The notes under the pieces are model-generated. The model saw only the letters and a list, made by a program, of their open reading frames with translations. It did not search any database and was not told where the DNA came from. A stretch of DNA of 64,000 bases, from positions 3,038,001 through 3,102,000 of the forward strand of contig NZ_CP029191.1 of the NCBI RefSeq assembly GCF_008642335.1, read 5' to 3'. The position numbers were made by a program, and so were the translations under genes. Shown in pieces: positions 19,030 through 28,599 of this stretch; position 1 is the first letter of the stretch, and every line of letters starts with the position of its first letter. Source of the DNA: Streptomyces venezuelae (GTDB lineage: Bacteria; Actinomycetota; Actinomycetes; Streptomycetales; Streptomycetaceae).

Positions 19030-19998
19030 ATGGACCACTCCGCCCCACGGTTCGCCCCGCCCCCCTTCGCCCGGCGGCTGCTCACCACCGCGCGAAGCAC
19101 CCGCTTCCGCCTGGAACGGACCGCCGCGGGCCGGGTGCGCGGCCCCGCCGGGCGGGCCGGGACGCTCCTGGCGCCCGTGCACCTCTCGCTCCGCGACAGC
19201 CGCACCCTCAACGTCGCGCTGGCCGCCCCCCACGGCCCCGGCCGCGCCCGGCTCCTCATCACCCGTGGGCCGCGCCGGATCGCCGTCCCCCTCACGTACG
19301 AACCGCACACCGGCGCCACGCCCCTGCTGACCGCCACGGTGACCCTGCGCGGGATGCGGGACGGCGTGTGGCGTCTGACCGTCGAGACGCGGGACGCGGA
19401 CGGCCGCGTACGCCGGTACGGGCTCGCCCCCGCCGACAGCGGCACCCCGCCCGCGACGCCGACCGCCCCGCACGCCCCCGACCCGCGCACCGGGACCCTC
19501 GTCCGGGTCGTACGGGCCCGCAGCGGGCGGGCGGTGCTGCAGGCGACGCGGTCGCGGCCGCGCGCGGAGTTGGTGCGGTTCGTGCCGTCGGGGGACGGGA
19601 TCACGGTGTACGGAAGGCTCGTCGCGGGGGGTCCGCCAGGGGCGGCCGAGGCGGTGCGGCGGCGGGACGGGGTGGTCGTGCCGGCCGAAGTGGAGTGGGA
19701 GGGCGCGGCGTTCGCGCTGCGGGTGCCACTGGCGGCGATGGCCGGGGCGGGGCCGGGGCAGTGGGTGTGGGACTTCCGCGTGGGGCGGCTGCCGGTCGGG
19801 CGGTGGCTGACCGACGTACGGGACCCCTCCGCCGCCTACCCCACGCCGTTCCGCGTCCACGCGCTGCCCGGCGGGGCGCTCGTCCGGGCGCACGCCCACT
19901 TCACCAGGACCGGCGCGTTTGCGGTGACGTGCTGGGACATCACCGACGCCGTGCGGGAGTCCGACGCACCGCGGGACCTCGCGGAGGAGACCTCATGA
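19030..19998 (+). CDS. Hypothetical beta-rich protein of the teichoic acid cluster
   Basis: 322 residues from ATG 19030 (MDHSAPRFAPP); an in-frame ATG at 18967 would add 21 residues, and neither start has an ideal ribosome site. No catalytic motif is recognised. The protein is rich in short beta-strand-like segments (HLSLRDSRTLNVALAAP, LLTATVTLRGMRDGVWRLTVE), resembling the beta-rich modules between the GT2 and TagF domains of the long polymerases at 25093-28599 and 35876-39469. It may be a free-standing version of that module. Its stop overlaps the start of the Stealth fusion gene (atga at 19995), so the two are translationally coupled and may form a complex. Confidence 0.7.
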   Translation: MDHSAPRFAPPPFARRLLTTARSTRFRLERTAAGRVRGPAGRAGTLLAPVHLSLRDSRTLNVALAAPHGPGRARLLITRGPRRIAVPLTYEPHTGATPLLTATVTLRGMRDGVWRLTVETRDADGRVRRYGLAPADSGTPPATPTAPHAPDPRTGTLVRVVRARSGRAVLQATRSRPRAELVRFVPSGDGITVYGRLVAGGPPGAAEAVRRRDGVVVPAEVEWEGAAFALRVPLAAMAGAGPGQWVWDFRVGRLPVGRWLTDVRDPSAAYPTPFRVHALPGGALVRAHAHFTRTGAFAVTCWDITDAVRESDAPRDLAEETS

Positions 19999-22823
19999 AG
20001 ATCACGTATCTGCTGGGCTGGGGCGACGAGATGGGCGGCACCGAGCTCGCCACGTACACGCAGGCCCGGCACCTCGCGGAGCGACCCGGCGTCGAGGTCG
20101 AGATCGTCTCCGTCTTCCGCACCCGCGCCGAGCCGTTCTTCGCCGAGGCGCGCGAACTGCCGGTGCGTCACCTCGTCGACCGCACCGTCACGCCCGAACG
20201 CCCGGTGCGGGAGTCCGACGTGGACGACGCGGCGTGCCGGACCCTCGCCGCGCTGCCCAGCGAGCTGATCAGGCCCGCCTGGGAGGACGCGTTCGACCGG
20301 CTGTCGGACATCGAGATGACGGCCGCGCTCGGCTCGCTCGACACCGACGTGCTGGTCACCACGACGCCCGCGCTGCTCGCCGCCGCCGTGGCGCTGGTGC
20401 CCGCCCGGGTCGTCACCGTCCACCAGGAGCACCGGCCCACCCAGCGGCGCGGCCCGTCCGGCGAGCCGCTGCTGCTTCACGCGCCGCGCCTGGACGCGCT
20501 CGTCTCGCTCACCGGCCGCACCCGTGACTGGCTCGCGGAGTCCCTCGGCGCGACCGCCCCCGAGCTCGCCGTCGTCCCGAACGCCGTACCGGACGGCTTC
20601 AGGCCGCGCGCGGACGGCGAGAGCAAGGTCATCGTCATGGCGGCCCGGCTGACCGGCGAGAAGCGCGTCGACCACGCCATCAGGGCGTTCGCGCAGGTCG
20701 CGGAGGCACACCCGGAGTGGACGCTGCGGATCTTCGGCAGCGGCCACCGCGAACGGCACCTGCGCAGGCTCGTCGACGGGTTCGGTCTCCACGACCGGGT
20801 GGAACTCCTCGGCCCCTGCCAGGACATGGCGGCCGAGTGGGCCAAGGCGGGGCTGAGCCTGATGACCGCCGGGCACAACGAGGCGTTCCCGCTGGTCCTC
20901 CTGGAGGCGCTCGCCGCGGGGGTGCCCGTCGTGGCGTACGACGTGCTGACCGGGCCCGCCGAGATCGTCAGGCACCGCGTCGACGGGCTGCTCGTGCCGC
21001 CGGGACAGGTCGACGAACTGGCACGCGCCATGGGCGAGTTGATGGGCGACGACGAGATGCGGCGCGGATACGCCGAAGCGGCGCGCGAAGGCGTGTACGC
21101 ACGGTTCTCCTCCGCCGACGTCACCGCGCGCTGGGAGGAGCTGTACACGCGGCTCGTCGCGGGCCGCGACCGTCCGGAGCGGCTGCGCGGGCGCGCGGAC
21201 CGGGTGGCGCTCGGCGTCGCGTCCGGCGGCAGCGGCTTCCGGCCCACCGCCCCGCACACCTTCGACGCGGCGGCCGCCGCCGACGAGCACGCCCGCGAGG
21301 ACGAGATCCTCGCCGCGGACGGGACGGGCCGCCTCATCCGCTCGGTGGGCCGCCTCGCCGAGCGCCGGGACGACGTACTCGCCCCGCGGATGGCGGAGTG
21401 GAACCTGGAGCTCGTCGCGGACGCCCTGGAGTCGCAGGACGTCCCCTACGTCGTGGTGCGCACCCCGGGCGAGACCGCCCACACCCTGGCCGTCGCCGAC
21501 GACGACCGCCCCCGCGCGCTGAAGGCCCTGGCCGGTGCGCTGCGCGGGCTGCCGGTCTACGCGGAGCTGGTCAACCCGCGCGACGCGGCGCCCGGCACGG
21601 TCCTCGCCGAACGCCTCGACACCATCGGCGACCTCGCGGGCGTGAAGGTCTTCAAGCCGGTCACCACGACCACGCTGTCGCTGCGGCACGGCGCGGGTCT
21701 CGCCTGCACGGTGGGGTTCTGGCGCCGGACGCCCGAGGGTGCCTTCCACACGCCGTTCGGGTCGACGCTCGCGGGCGCCGAGCTGCCCTCGCTGACGGCC
21801 ACGGCGACGCTGGACGTGGCGGAGCGCGCGTACCCGACGCTCGACGTGTTCACCGAACTCCTCATCAAGGACGTCGACTTCCCCATCGACGCCGTCTACA
21901 CCTGGGTCGACGACTCCGACCCCGCGTGGCGGGCCCGCCGCGAGGAGACGCTGGGCGGCGGCGACACGTCGGCCGACGGCGGCGCGGTCCGGTTCCGCAA
22001 CCGGGACGAGCTGCGCTTCAGCCTGCGGTCGATCGCGATGTACGCGCCGTGGATCCGGCACGTGTACCTGGTCACGGCGGGCCAGACCCCGCCCTGGCTC
22101 GACAGCGACCACCCGGGCCTGACCGTCGTCGACCACCGCGACCTGTTCGCCGAGCCCGAGGAGTGCCTGCCGACCTTCAACTCGCACTCCATCGAGTCGC
22201 AGCTGCACCGCATCGAGGGCCTGTCGGAGCACTTCCTCTACTTCAACGACGACATGTTCCTGGGCCGCCCCACCACCCCGGACACGTTCTTCCTCAGCAA
22301 CGGCCTGGCCCGCTTCTTCTGGTCGTCGGCGTCCGTGCCCGCGCTGCCCGTCGCACCGGACGACGAGGGCTATCTGGCGGCGGCGAAGAACAACCGCGCG
22401 CTGCTGCGCGAGGCGTTCGGCAGGACGACGACCCACTCCTTCTTCCACGTGCCGTACGCGTTGCGCCGCAGCATCCTCCAGGAGATCACCGAGCGCTTCC
22501 CCGAGCAGACGGCGGCCACGGCCCGCAGCCGCGTCCGCTCACGGGGCGACCTCGCGCTGGTCTCCTCGCTGCACCAGCACTACGCGTACCTGACCGGGCG
22601 TGCGGTGCCCGCCGGCATCTCGTACGACTTCGTGGACATCGGGGACCGCGCCGACCACGCGCGGCTCGGGCGGCTCCTGCAGAACCGCGACCGGACCGCG
22701 TTCTGCATCGGCGAGTCCCCCGACGGCGGGGTGACGGACGAGGAGATGGCGCTCGCCATCCGCTCGTTCCTGACCGCGTACTTCCCGGTGCGCTCGCCCT
22801 ATGAGGTGCGGGACGGCTCCTGA
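19995..22823 (+). CDS. GT4 glycosyltransferase fused to a Stealth-family sugar-phosphotransferase
   Basis: 942 residues from ATG 19995. N-terminal part (~1-390): GT-B, GT4-type, starting MKITYLLGWGDEMGGTELA, with NEAFPLVLLEALAAGVP near residue 295. Middle region (~420-610) is typical of actinobacterial Stealth proteins. C-terminal part shows all four Stealth conserved regions: IDAVYTWVDDSDPAW (~632), FRNRDELRFSLRSI with HVYLVTAGQTPPWL, FNSHSIESQLHRI with FLYFNDDMFLG (~730-757), then HVPYALRRSIL and NRDRTAFCIGESP. Stealth enzymes transfer a sugar-1-phosphate from an NDP-sugar and make phosphodiester-linked capsular polymers (family knowledge). The fusion could make an alternating glycosyl/sugar-phosphate repeat. 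Its end overlaps the convergent gene by 25 bp. Confidence 0.9.
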   Translation: MKITYLLGWGDEMGGTELATYTQARHLAERPGVEVEIVSVFRTRAEPFFAEARELPVRHLVDRTVTPERPVRESDVDDAACRTLAALPSELIRPAWEDAFDRLSDIEMTAALGSLDTDVLVTTTPALLAAAVALVPARVVTVHQEHRPTQRRGPSGEPLLLHAPRLDALVSLTGRTRDWLAESLGATAPELAVVPNAVPDGFRPRADGESKVIVMAARLTGEKRVDHAIRAFAQVAEAHPEWTLRIFGSGHRERHLRRLVDGFGLHDRVELLGPCQDMAAEWAKAGLSLMTAGHNEAFPLVLLEALAAGVPVVAYDVLTGPAEIVRHRVDGLLVPPGQVDELARAMGELMGDDEMRRGYAEAAREGVYARFSSADVTARWEELYTRLVAGRDRPERLRGRADRVALGVASGGSGFRPTAPHTFDAAAAADEHAREDEILAADGTGRLIRSVGRLAERRDDVLAPRMAEWNLELVADALESQDVPYVVVRTPGETAHTLAVADDDRPRALKALAGALRGLPVYAELVNPRDAAPGTVLAERLDTIGDLAGVKVFKPVTTTTLSLRHGAGLACTVGFWRRTPEGAFHTPFGSTLAGAELPSLTATATLDVAERAYPTLDVFTELLIKDVDFPIDAVYTWVDDSDPAWRARREETLGGGDTSADGGAVRFRNRDELRFSLRSIAMYAPWIRHVYLVTAGQTPPWLDSDHPGLTVVDHRDLFAEPEECLPTFNSHSIESQLHRIEGLSEHFLYFNDDMFLGRPTTPDTFFLSNGLARFFWSSASVPALPVAPDDEGYLAAAKNNRALLREAFGRTTTHSFFHVPYALRRSILQEITERFPEQTAATARSRVRSRGDLALVSSLHQHYAYLTGRAVPAGISYDFVDIGDRADHARLGRLLQNRDRTAFCIGESPDGGVTDEEMALAIRSFLTAYFPVRSPYEVRDGS

Positions 22824-24928
22824 GCGCCGGACGCTCCGGACAGGAACAGCCGCCGGACCACGCGTTCGGCGGCGCGTCCGTCGTCGTAGGGGCAGAAGCG
22901 CTCCCGGAACGCCGCCCGCAGCGCCGTCGCCTCCGGGGTGTCCCACCCGCCGTCCTTGAACAGCGCGGCGAGCTCGTCCTCGGTGGTGGCCACGGCGCCC
23001 GGGGTCTCGCCGGGGCGGCCGGAGAGCAGGTCGAAGTAGGTGCCGCGGGCGAGGCGGTAGGCCTGCCAGTCGGGGGCGTACGTCACGATCGGGCGGTCGA
23101 GGCAGGCGTAGTCGAACATCAGCGAGGAGTAGTCCGTGACGAGGGCGTCGGCGGCCAGGCAGAGCTCCTCCACGCGCGCGTGCCCGGTGACGTCGACGAG
23201 TTGCGGGTGGGCTTCGAGGCCCGCGTCGGCGCCGTAGAAGTAGTGGGCGCGCACGAGGACGACGTACGAGGGGCCGAGCGCGTCGGCGAAGCGGCGCAGG
23301 TCGAGGCGGGGCAGGAAGCCCTTCTGGTAGTCGCGGTGGGTGGGCGCGTACAGCAGCACGGTCCGCCCGTCCTCGACGCCCAACTGCGCCCGTACGCGCG
23401 CCACCTCGTCCTCGCCCGCGGTGAAGTACACGTCGTTGCGCGGATAGCCGGCCTCCAGGGCCTGGTAGGCCACGGAGGGGTAGACGCGCTCCCAGATCTC
23501 GGTGGAGTGCGGGTTGGAGGAGAGGCTGAAGTCCCACTGGTCGGTGTGGTCGAGGACCTTCTGGAAGCTGATGCCGTGCGTGCCCGCCGGGTAGCGGCGC
23601 TGGTCCAGGCCCATCGTCTTGAGGGGGGTGCCGTGGTGGGTCTGGAGGTAGACCTGGCCGGGGCGCTTGGTGAAGCCGCCGGGGAAGCTGGAGTTGTTGA
23701 CGAGGTACGTGGCCGTGGCCATGGTCTGCCAGTAGCGGCGTGAGCCCTCGATGACGTACTCGACGCCGGGCGGCACCCGGTGCTTGTTGCGGCTGGAGAC
23801 GACCCACACGCCCCGGACGTGCGGGGCGAGTTCGCGGGCCTTGGCGTGGATGGCGGCCGGGTTGCAGGAGACGCCGCGGTTCCAGTAGGCGCCGTAGACC
23901 GCGAGGTGCGGGTCGAGGGGGCGGCGCAGGTCGGCGCGGTAGGCGGCGCGCATGGCGCGGGCCCGCAGCTTCTTCTTCTGCCGCGTCAGCTGCCGGGTGA
24001 GGCGCAGCCGTCGCGTCTCGGCCTTGCGGAGGCTTTCGTGGGCGGCGAACGAGGCGGTGGCGAGGGCCTTCTCCTCGGGGGTGCGGGGTGTGGTGCCGAC
24101 CGGCGCGTACTGCTGGTGGAGGCGGGCGGCCGCGCGGAAGAAGTCGCGCCGGTCGCCGTCCTTGATCCGTCCGGGGTCGTCGAGGACGGCGAGCAGGTGG
24201 ACGGCGGCGTGCGGCAGGAGCCGGGCGCGGTCCTCGGGTCCCGCGGCGGCGAGCAGCTGCTCGTACCGTCCGACCAGGGCGAAGTGGGCGCGGCCAGGGG
24301 TCTTGGAGAAGCTGCCCGCGCGCCGCTCACGCCAGCGCACGCAGGGCCGTTCGACGACGGCGGTGCGCTCGCCCGCGCGGAGGGTCGCGGTGACGACGGG
24401 CACCACGTCCTCGTACGCGCCGGAGGAGAAGGCGAGGCGCTGCTCCTGCCAGAAACCGCGCCGGAAGACGCGGTTCCAGGCGGCGGGGGTGGCGGCGAGG
24501 GGGTCGCCGGTGAGGTCGTCGCCGCCGGGGCGGACGTTCTCCCACCAGTCGACGCGGTCGTGGGCGCAGAGGACGACATCCGGGCCGGCTTGGTCGTCCG
24601 CCGCCGTGAGCGCGGCGTCGACGGCTTCCAGGGCGCCGGGCAGGAGCAGGTCGTCGCCGTCGAGGAAGAGGAGGTACGCGCCGGTGGCACGGTCGGCGCC
24701 GATGTTGCGGGCGGGGCCCGCGCCCGCGCGGGCGGGGAGGCGGACGAGTTGCACGCGCGGGTCGCGCTCCGCATACTCCCCGGCGATCGCGGCGCAGGCG
24801 TCGGGCGACGCGTCGTCGACGACGATCAGTTCGAGGTCGGCGAAGGACTGGGTGAGCACGGAGTCCAGGCATGCGCGCAGGTAGCCCTGGACGCGGTGGA
24901 CGGGGACGACTACCGAGAAGCGCGTCAT
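22799..24928 (-). CDS. Bifunctional GT2 / TagF-like teichoic acid polymerase (reverse strand)
   Basis: 709 residues. The frame is open to 24979, but the ATG at 24928 (MTRFSVVVPVHRVQGYL) matches the N-termini of the sister genes and is chosen. GT2 motifs: VVDDASPDACAA and FLDGDD. TagF motifs: LQTHHGTPLKTMGLDQ (motif His432), LYAPTHRDYQKGF, VRAHYFYGAD, DALVTDYSSLMFDYA. Linker residues are Lys/Arg-rich (RQKKKLRARAMRAAYR), suggesting membrane-surface contact. It is the only gene of the cluster core on the minus strand and overlaps the Stealth gene tail to tail by 25 bp, so antisense interference is possible. Confidence 0.88.
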   Translation of the reverse strand: MTRFSVVVPVHRVQGYLRACLDSVLTQSFADLELIVVDDASPDACAAIAGEYAERDPRVQLVRLPARAGAGPARNIGADRATGAYLLFLDGDDLLLPGALEAVDAALTAADDQAGPDVVLCAHDRVDWWENVRPGGDDLTGDPLAATPAAWNRVFRRGFWQEQRLAFSSGAYEDVVPVVTATLRAGERTAVVERPCVRWRERRAGSFSKTPGRAHFALVGRYEQLLAAAGPEDRARLLPHAAVHLLAVLDDPGRIKDGDRRDFFRAAARLHQQYAPVGTTPRTPEEKALATASFAAHESLRKAETRRLRLTRQLTRQKKKLRARAMRAAYRADLRRPLDPHLAVYGAYWNRGVSCNPAAIHAKARELAPHVRGVWVVSSRNKHRVPPGVEYVIEGSRRYWQTMATATYLVNNSSFPGGFTKRPGQVYLQTHHGTPLKTMGLDQRRYPAGTHGISFQKVLDHTDQWDFSLSSNPHSTEIWERVYPSVAYQALEAGYPRNDVYFTAGEDEVARVRAQLGVEDGRTVLLYAPTHRDYQKGFLPRLDLRRFADALGPSYVVLVRAHYFYGADAGLEAHPQLVDVTGHARVEELCLAADALVTDYSSLMFDYACLDRPIVTYAPDWQAYRLARGTYFDLLSGRPGETPGAVATTEDELAALFKDGGWDTPEATALRAAFRERFCPYDDGRAAERVVRRLFLSGASGAQEPSRTS

Positions 24929-25092
24929 GAACACCGACCGTAGCCAGCGGGACACCGCCTGTCGAAGACCGAACGTCACTCGTTGGGGTGGTCACGGGCG
25001 GGGAAATTGACGCCGGGGAGCCGAGAACGGGCAAAGGGGATGAATATGCCGATATCAGCCCTATCTCGTATCCCGATGAAAGGCCGGTTCGC
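24929..25092. promoter_or_regulatory. Divergent promoter region between two polymerase genes
   Basis: 164 bp with local A/T enrichment (around 25003-25085) compared with the flanking genes. It must hold the promoters of the divergent TagF-like genes. ttgacg at about 25006 is a possible -35 for the rightward gene. No clear inverted repeat was seen. Confidence 0.4.
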
Positions 25093-28000
25093 GTGCAGCC
25101 CCGTCTCAGCGTCGTCGTACCCATCTACAACGTCGAGGAGTTTCTGGAGGAGTGCCTGGAGTCGATCGCCGGGCAGACCATGGACGGCCCAGGACTGCAC
25201 GGCGGCCCCGAGGCACGCGGCGGCCTGGAGTGCATCCTCGTCGACGACGGCTCGACCGACGGCAGCCCGCGCATCGCCCGCGAGTTCGCCGCGAAGGACC
25301 CCCGCTTCGTCTACGTCCGCCAGCGCAACGCCGGACTGAGCGCCGCCCGCAACACCGGGGTGCGCAAGGCGTCCCCCACCGCCGAGTTCCTGACCTTCGT
25401 CGACAGCGACGACGTCGTGCCGCACGACGCGTACGGCCGGATGATCGCCAGCCTGGACGCCACGGGCTCCGACTTCGCGAGCGGCAACGTGTGGCGGCTC
25501 AACGAACGCGGCCGCTCCCAGGCCTGGCAGTACAAGTGGCTGACCGAGGCGCGCACGAGCACCCACATCTCCGAGGACCTGGACCTGCTCTCCGACCGCG
25601 TCGCCTGGAACAAGGTGTTCCGGCGCGCGTTCTGGGACCGGCACCGCTTCACCTTCCCCGAGGGCAAGCTCTACGAGGACACCCCCGTGATGATCCCGGC
25701 GCACTTCCTCGCCGGATCCGTGGACGTGCTCAGCGACCACGTCTACTACTGGCGGGTCCGCGAGGGCTCGATCACCCGGCGCCGCACCGACGTCAAGGGC
25801 GTGCGCGACCGGATCGCGGCCTGCGCGCACGTCAGCGGGTTCCTCGCCCGGCACGCGCCGGAGATGAAGAAGACGTACGACGCGTCGTGCCTGCGCGACG
25901 ACTTCGTGTACTTCCTGGAGGGGCTGCCGATGGGCGGCCCCGAGTACCGCACGGCGTTCCTCACCGACACCGCCGCGTTCCTGCGCCGCGCCGACCCGGC
26001 CGTCCTCGCGGAGCTCCCCGTCGACCTGCGCGTCAAGTGGCAGCTCGTCCGCGAGGCACGTACCGCCGAACTCATCGAACTCCTCGCCTTCGAGCGCGCC
26101 AACGGCACCGCCTTCCACGTGCGCGGGAAGGTGCGCCGCCGCGCCGCCTACCCCGGCGTAGGCGCGCTGCCCGAGAAGGTCGCGCGCATCGGCCGGGGCG
26201 AACTGCCCACCGTGGCCCGGGTGAGTGAGGCGCGGTGGGACGCCGGCGGCAAGCTGCGGATCACCGGATACGCGTACGTGCGCAACATGGAGGCGACCCG
26301 GCCCGGACACTCCGTGAAGGCCGGTCTCCTCAAGGCGGCGCACAGCAAGGGGAAGTTCCGCCGCGTCCCGACGCGGACGATCGCCGCGCCGCAGGCCACC
26401 GAGAAGTCCCGGCAGCGCCTGCACTGCTACGACCTGTCCGGCTTCGAGATGACGGTCGACCCCGAGCAGCTGAGGTCCGGCGGCCGCTGGCAGCCCGGCA
26501 ACTGGCTGTTCGGCCTGGTCCTCGCGGGCCACGGCATGGTGCGCAGGACCGCGCTGCGGGCGACGGAGGGCGCGTCGGCGCAGTCCGTGGTGCGCGAGCT
26601 CGACGACGGGCTGCGGCTCGTCCTCGGCTACAGCAAGGGGCGGCTCGTGCTGCGGATCCAGGAGTACGCGGCGCGCGTGGACGCCCACCGGCGCGACGGG
26701 GGCGACGTGGTGCTGTCCGGCACGCTGCCGGGGCGCCTGCGTCCGAAGGCCCTGCGCCTCACCCACGCGACCACGAAGACGGACTTCGACTACCCCGTCC
26801 GGCACACCGGCGACCGCTTCGAGGTCCGCGTCCGCCTCGCCGACCTGGAGGACGTGGCGCCCACCCCGCACCTCGCGCCCAAGGAGGTCGAGCCCCCGCA
26901 CGGCGACCGCTGGCAGGCCAACCTCGTCCTGCCCGACGGCACGCTGAAGTCCCTGGCCGCCACGCTCGACCTGCCCCCGGGGCGGTACGCGTCCCGCGCG
27001 GGCCGCGAACTCTGCGCCACCGCCAACGACCAGGGCCGCCTGGTCGTCGAGCTGACCCGGCGGCCCGTCGCGGACCGCGTCACGTGGGACACGGACGGCA
27101 CGCTCACCGTGGAGGGCACGCTGACCCCGGCCAGCTGGCACGACCCCGAGCTGATCCTGCGGCACAGCGGCCGCGACGAGGAACTGACGGTCCCCACGGA
27201 GCAGACCGGCGACCGGTTCCGGGCGGTGATCGCGCCGGGGGGCGGGGTGCTGCGGGAGGGACGGTGGTACGCGTTCTTGCGGGACGGGGCGGGACGTTCC
27301 GGGGAAGGGAGCGGACCCGGGCGCGCCGAGGACGGTGTTCCCGTACGGCTGCTCGCCTCCGCCTCCGTCACGCTTCCCCTGCACCACACCGCCCAGGGGC
27401 GGGAGTTCACCGTCGACCGGCGGTTCGGTGACCGGCTGTTCGTGGAGGCCGGGTCCGTGCTTTCGCGGTCCGAGCGCGGCGCGTACCGGCGGCACAGGCT
27501 CCGTACCGTCCACTACCCGAGCCGCCGCCGACTCCCCCTGCGCGACGCCGTCCTGTACTTCGACGGGGACTCACCCCGCGCCGTCCACGAGGAACTCGTG
27601 CGGCGCGGCGCCGACGTCGAGCACCTGTGGGTCACGCACGACCAGCAGACGCACGTCCCGCCCGGCGCGAAGGGCGTCGAGGAGCACAGCGCCGACTGGT
27701 ACGACGCGCTGGCCCGCTGCCGCCGCATCGTCACCGCCGGGCACCTCCCCGACTTCTTCGAGCGCCGCGAGGGCCAGACCGTCGTCCAGACCTGGAACGG
27801 TGCCCCGCTCAAGCGCATCGGCACCGACCTCACCGACACCCTCTACGCCGACCACGGCCACCTCGACGCCCTGCCGAAACTGTCCCGCCAGTGGGACGTC
27901 CTGATCTCGCCGAATCGCTTCTCCACCCCCCACCTGGGCCGCGCCCTCGCCTACGAGGGCGAGGTCCTGGAAGCCGGCTCACCCCGCAACGACGTACTGT

Positions 28001-28599
28001 TCACCGAGGACCGCGACAAGGTCGCCGAACGGGTCCGCGGCGAGCTCGGCATCGCGCCGGACAAGCGGATCGTGCTGTACGCGCCGACGTACCGTGACCA
28101 TCTCGCCTACTCCCCCGGCCGGTTCCGCTACGAGCCCGCGCTCGACTTCCGCGCCGCCGAGTCCGTCCTCGGCGACGACCACGTGCTGCTCGTCCGCAAA
28201 CACCCGCTGACGTCCGGACGGCTGACGGGCGCCCGCGCCCCCTTCGTACGCGACGTGTCGGCGCACCCGCGGGCCGCCGAACTCCTGCTGCTCGCCGACG
28301 TCCTGGTGACGGACTACTCCTCCCTGATGTTCGACTTCGCGCACACCGGCAGACCGATGCTGTTCCACGCGTACGACCTGGAGCACTACCGCGACACCGT
28401 CCGCGGCTTCTACCTCGACTTCGAGACGCGCGCCCCCGGCCCGCTGCTCGCCACCACCCACGAGGTCGTCGAGGCGCTGCGCGACCTGGACGCGATCACG
28501 TCACGGCACGCGGACGCGTACGCCGCGTTCCGCGAGGCCTACTGCGACCTGGACGACGGGCGGGCCGCGGCCCGCGTGGCGGAGAGGCTCATGCGGTGA
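25093..28599 (+). CDS. Long GT2 / beta-module / TagF-like protein with altered motif His
   Basis: 1168 residues from GTG 25093 (MQPRLSVVVPIYNVEEFL), with aaagg at a suitable distance; the frame is open to 24988, but this start matches the sister gene at 35876. GT2 domain ~1-330: VDDGSTDGSPRI, FVDSDD. A beta-rich middle section (~390-790) holds several short repeated modules. The TagF domain (~810-1168) has VDHYPS-like entry DAVLYFDGDSPRA, QTWNGAPLKRIG with Asn902 where family members have His, LYAPTYRDH, LLVRKHPLTSG and VTDYSSLMFDFA. The motif change may abolish or alter polymerase chemistry. The stop overlaps the next start (28596). Confidence 0.86.
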   Translation: MQPRLSVVVPIYNVEEFLEECLESIAGQTMDGPGLHGGPEARGGLECILVDDGSTDGSPRIAREFAAKDPRFVYVRQRNAGLSAARNTGVRKASPTAEFLTFVDSDDVVPHDAYGRMIASLDATGSDFASGNVWRLNERGRSQAWQYKWLTEARTSTHISEDLDLLSDRVAWNKVFRRAFWDRHRFTFPEGKLYEDTPVMIPAHFLAGSVDVLSDHVYYWRVREGSITRRRTDVKGVRDRIAACAHVSGFLARHAPEMKKTYDASCLRDDFVYFLEGLPMGGPEYRTAFLTDTAAFLRRADPAVLAELPVDLRVKWQLVREARTAELIELLAFERANGTAFHVRGKVRRRAAYPGVGALPEKVARIGRGELPTVARVSEARWDAGGKLRITGYAYVRNMEATRPGHSVKAGLLKAAHSKGKFRRVPTRTIAAPQATEKSRQRLHCYDLSGFEMTVDPEQLRSGGRWQPGNWLFGLVLAGHGMVRRTALRATEGASAQSVVRELDDGLRLVLGYSKGRLVLRIQEYAARVDAHRRDGGDVVLSGTLPGRLRPKALRLTHATTKTDFDYPVRHTGDRFEVRVRLADLEDVAPTPHLAPKEVEPPHGDRWQANLVLPDGTLKSLAATLDLPPGRYASRAGRELCATANDQGRLVVELTRRPVADRVTWDTDGTLTVEGTLTPASWHDPELILRHSGRDEELTVPTEQTGDRFRAVIAPGGGVLREGRWYAFLRDGAGRSGEGSGPGRAEDGVPVRLLASASVTLPLHHTAQGREFTVDRRFGDRLFVEAGSVLSRSERGAYRRHRLRTVHYPSRRRLPLRDAVLYFDGDSPRAVHEELVRRGADVEHLWVTHDQQTHVPPGAKGVEEHSADWYDALARCRRIVTAGHLPDFFERREGQTVVQTWNGAPLKRIGTDLTDTLYADHGHLDALPKLSRQWDVLISPNRFSTPHLGRALAYEGEVLEAGSPRNDVLFTEDRDKVAERVRGELGIAPDKRIVLYAPTYRDHLAYSPGRFRYEPALDFRAAESVLGDDHVLLVRKHPLTSGRLTGARAPFVRDVSAHPRAAELLLLADVLVTDYSSLMFDFAHTGRPMLFHAYDLEHYRDTVRGFYLDFETRAPGPLLATTHEVVEALRDLDAITSRHADAYAAFREAYCDLDDGRAAARVAERLMR

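Noticed and set aside
24929..24979. 17-residue N-terminal extension of the minus-strand polymerase
   Set aside because: The sister genes begin directly at the MxRFSxxVP start; the extension reads into the promoter gap.
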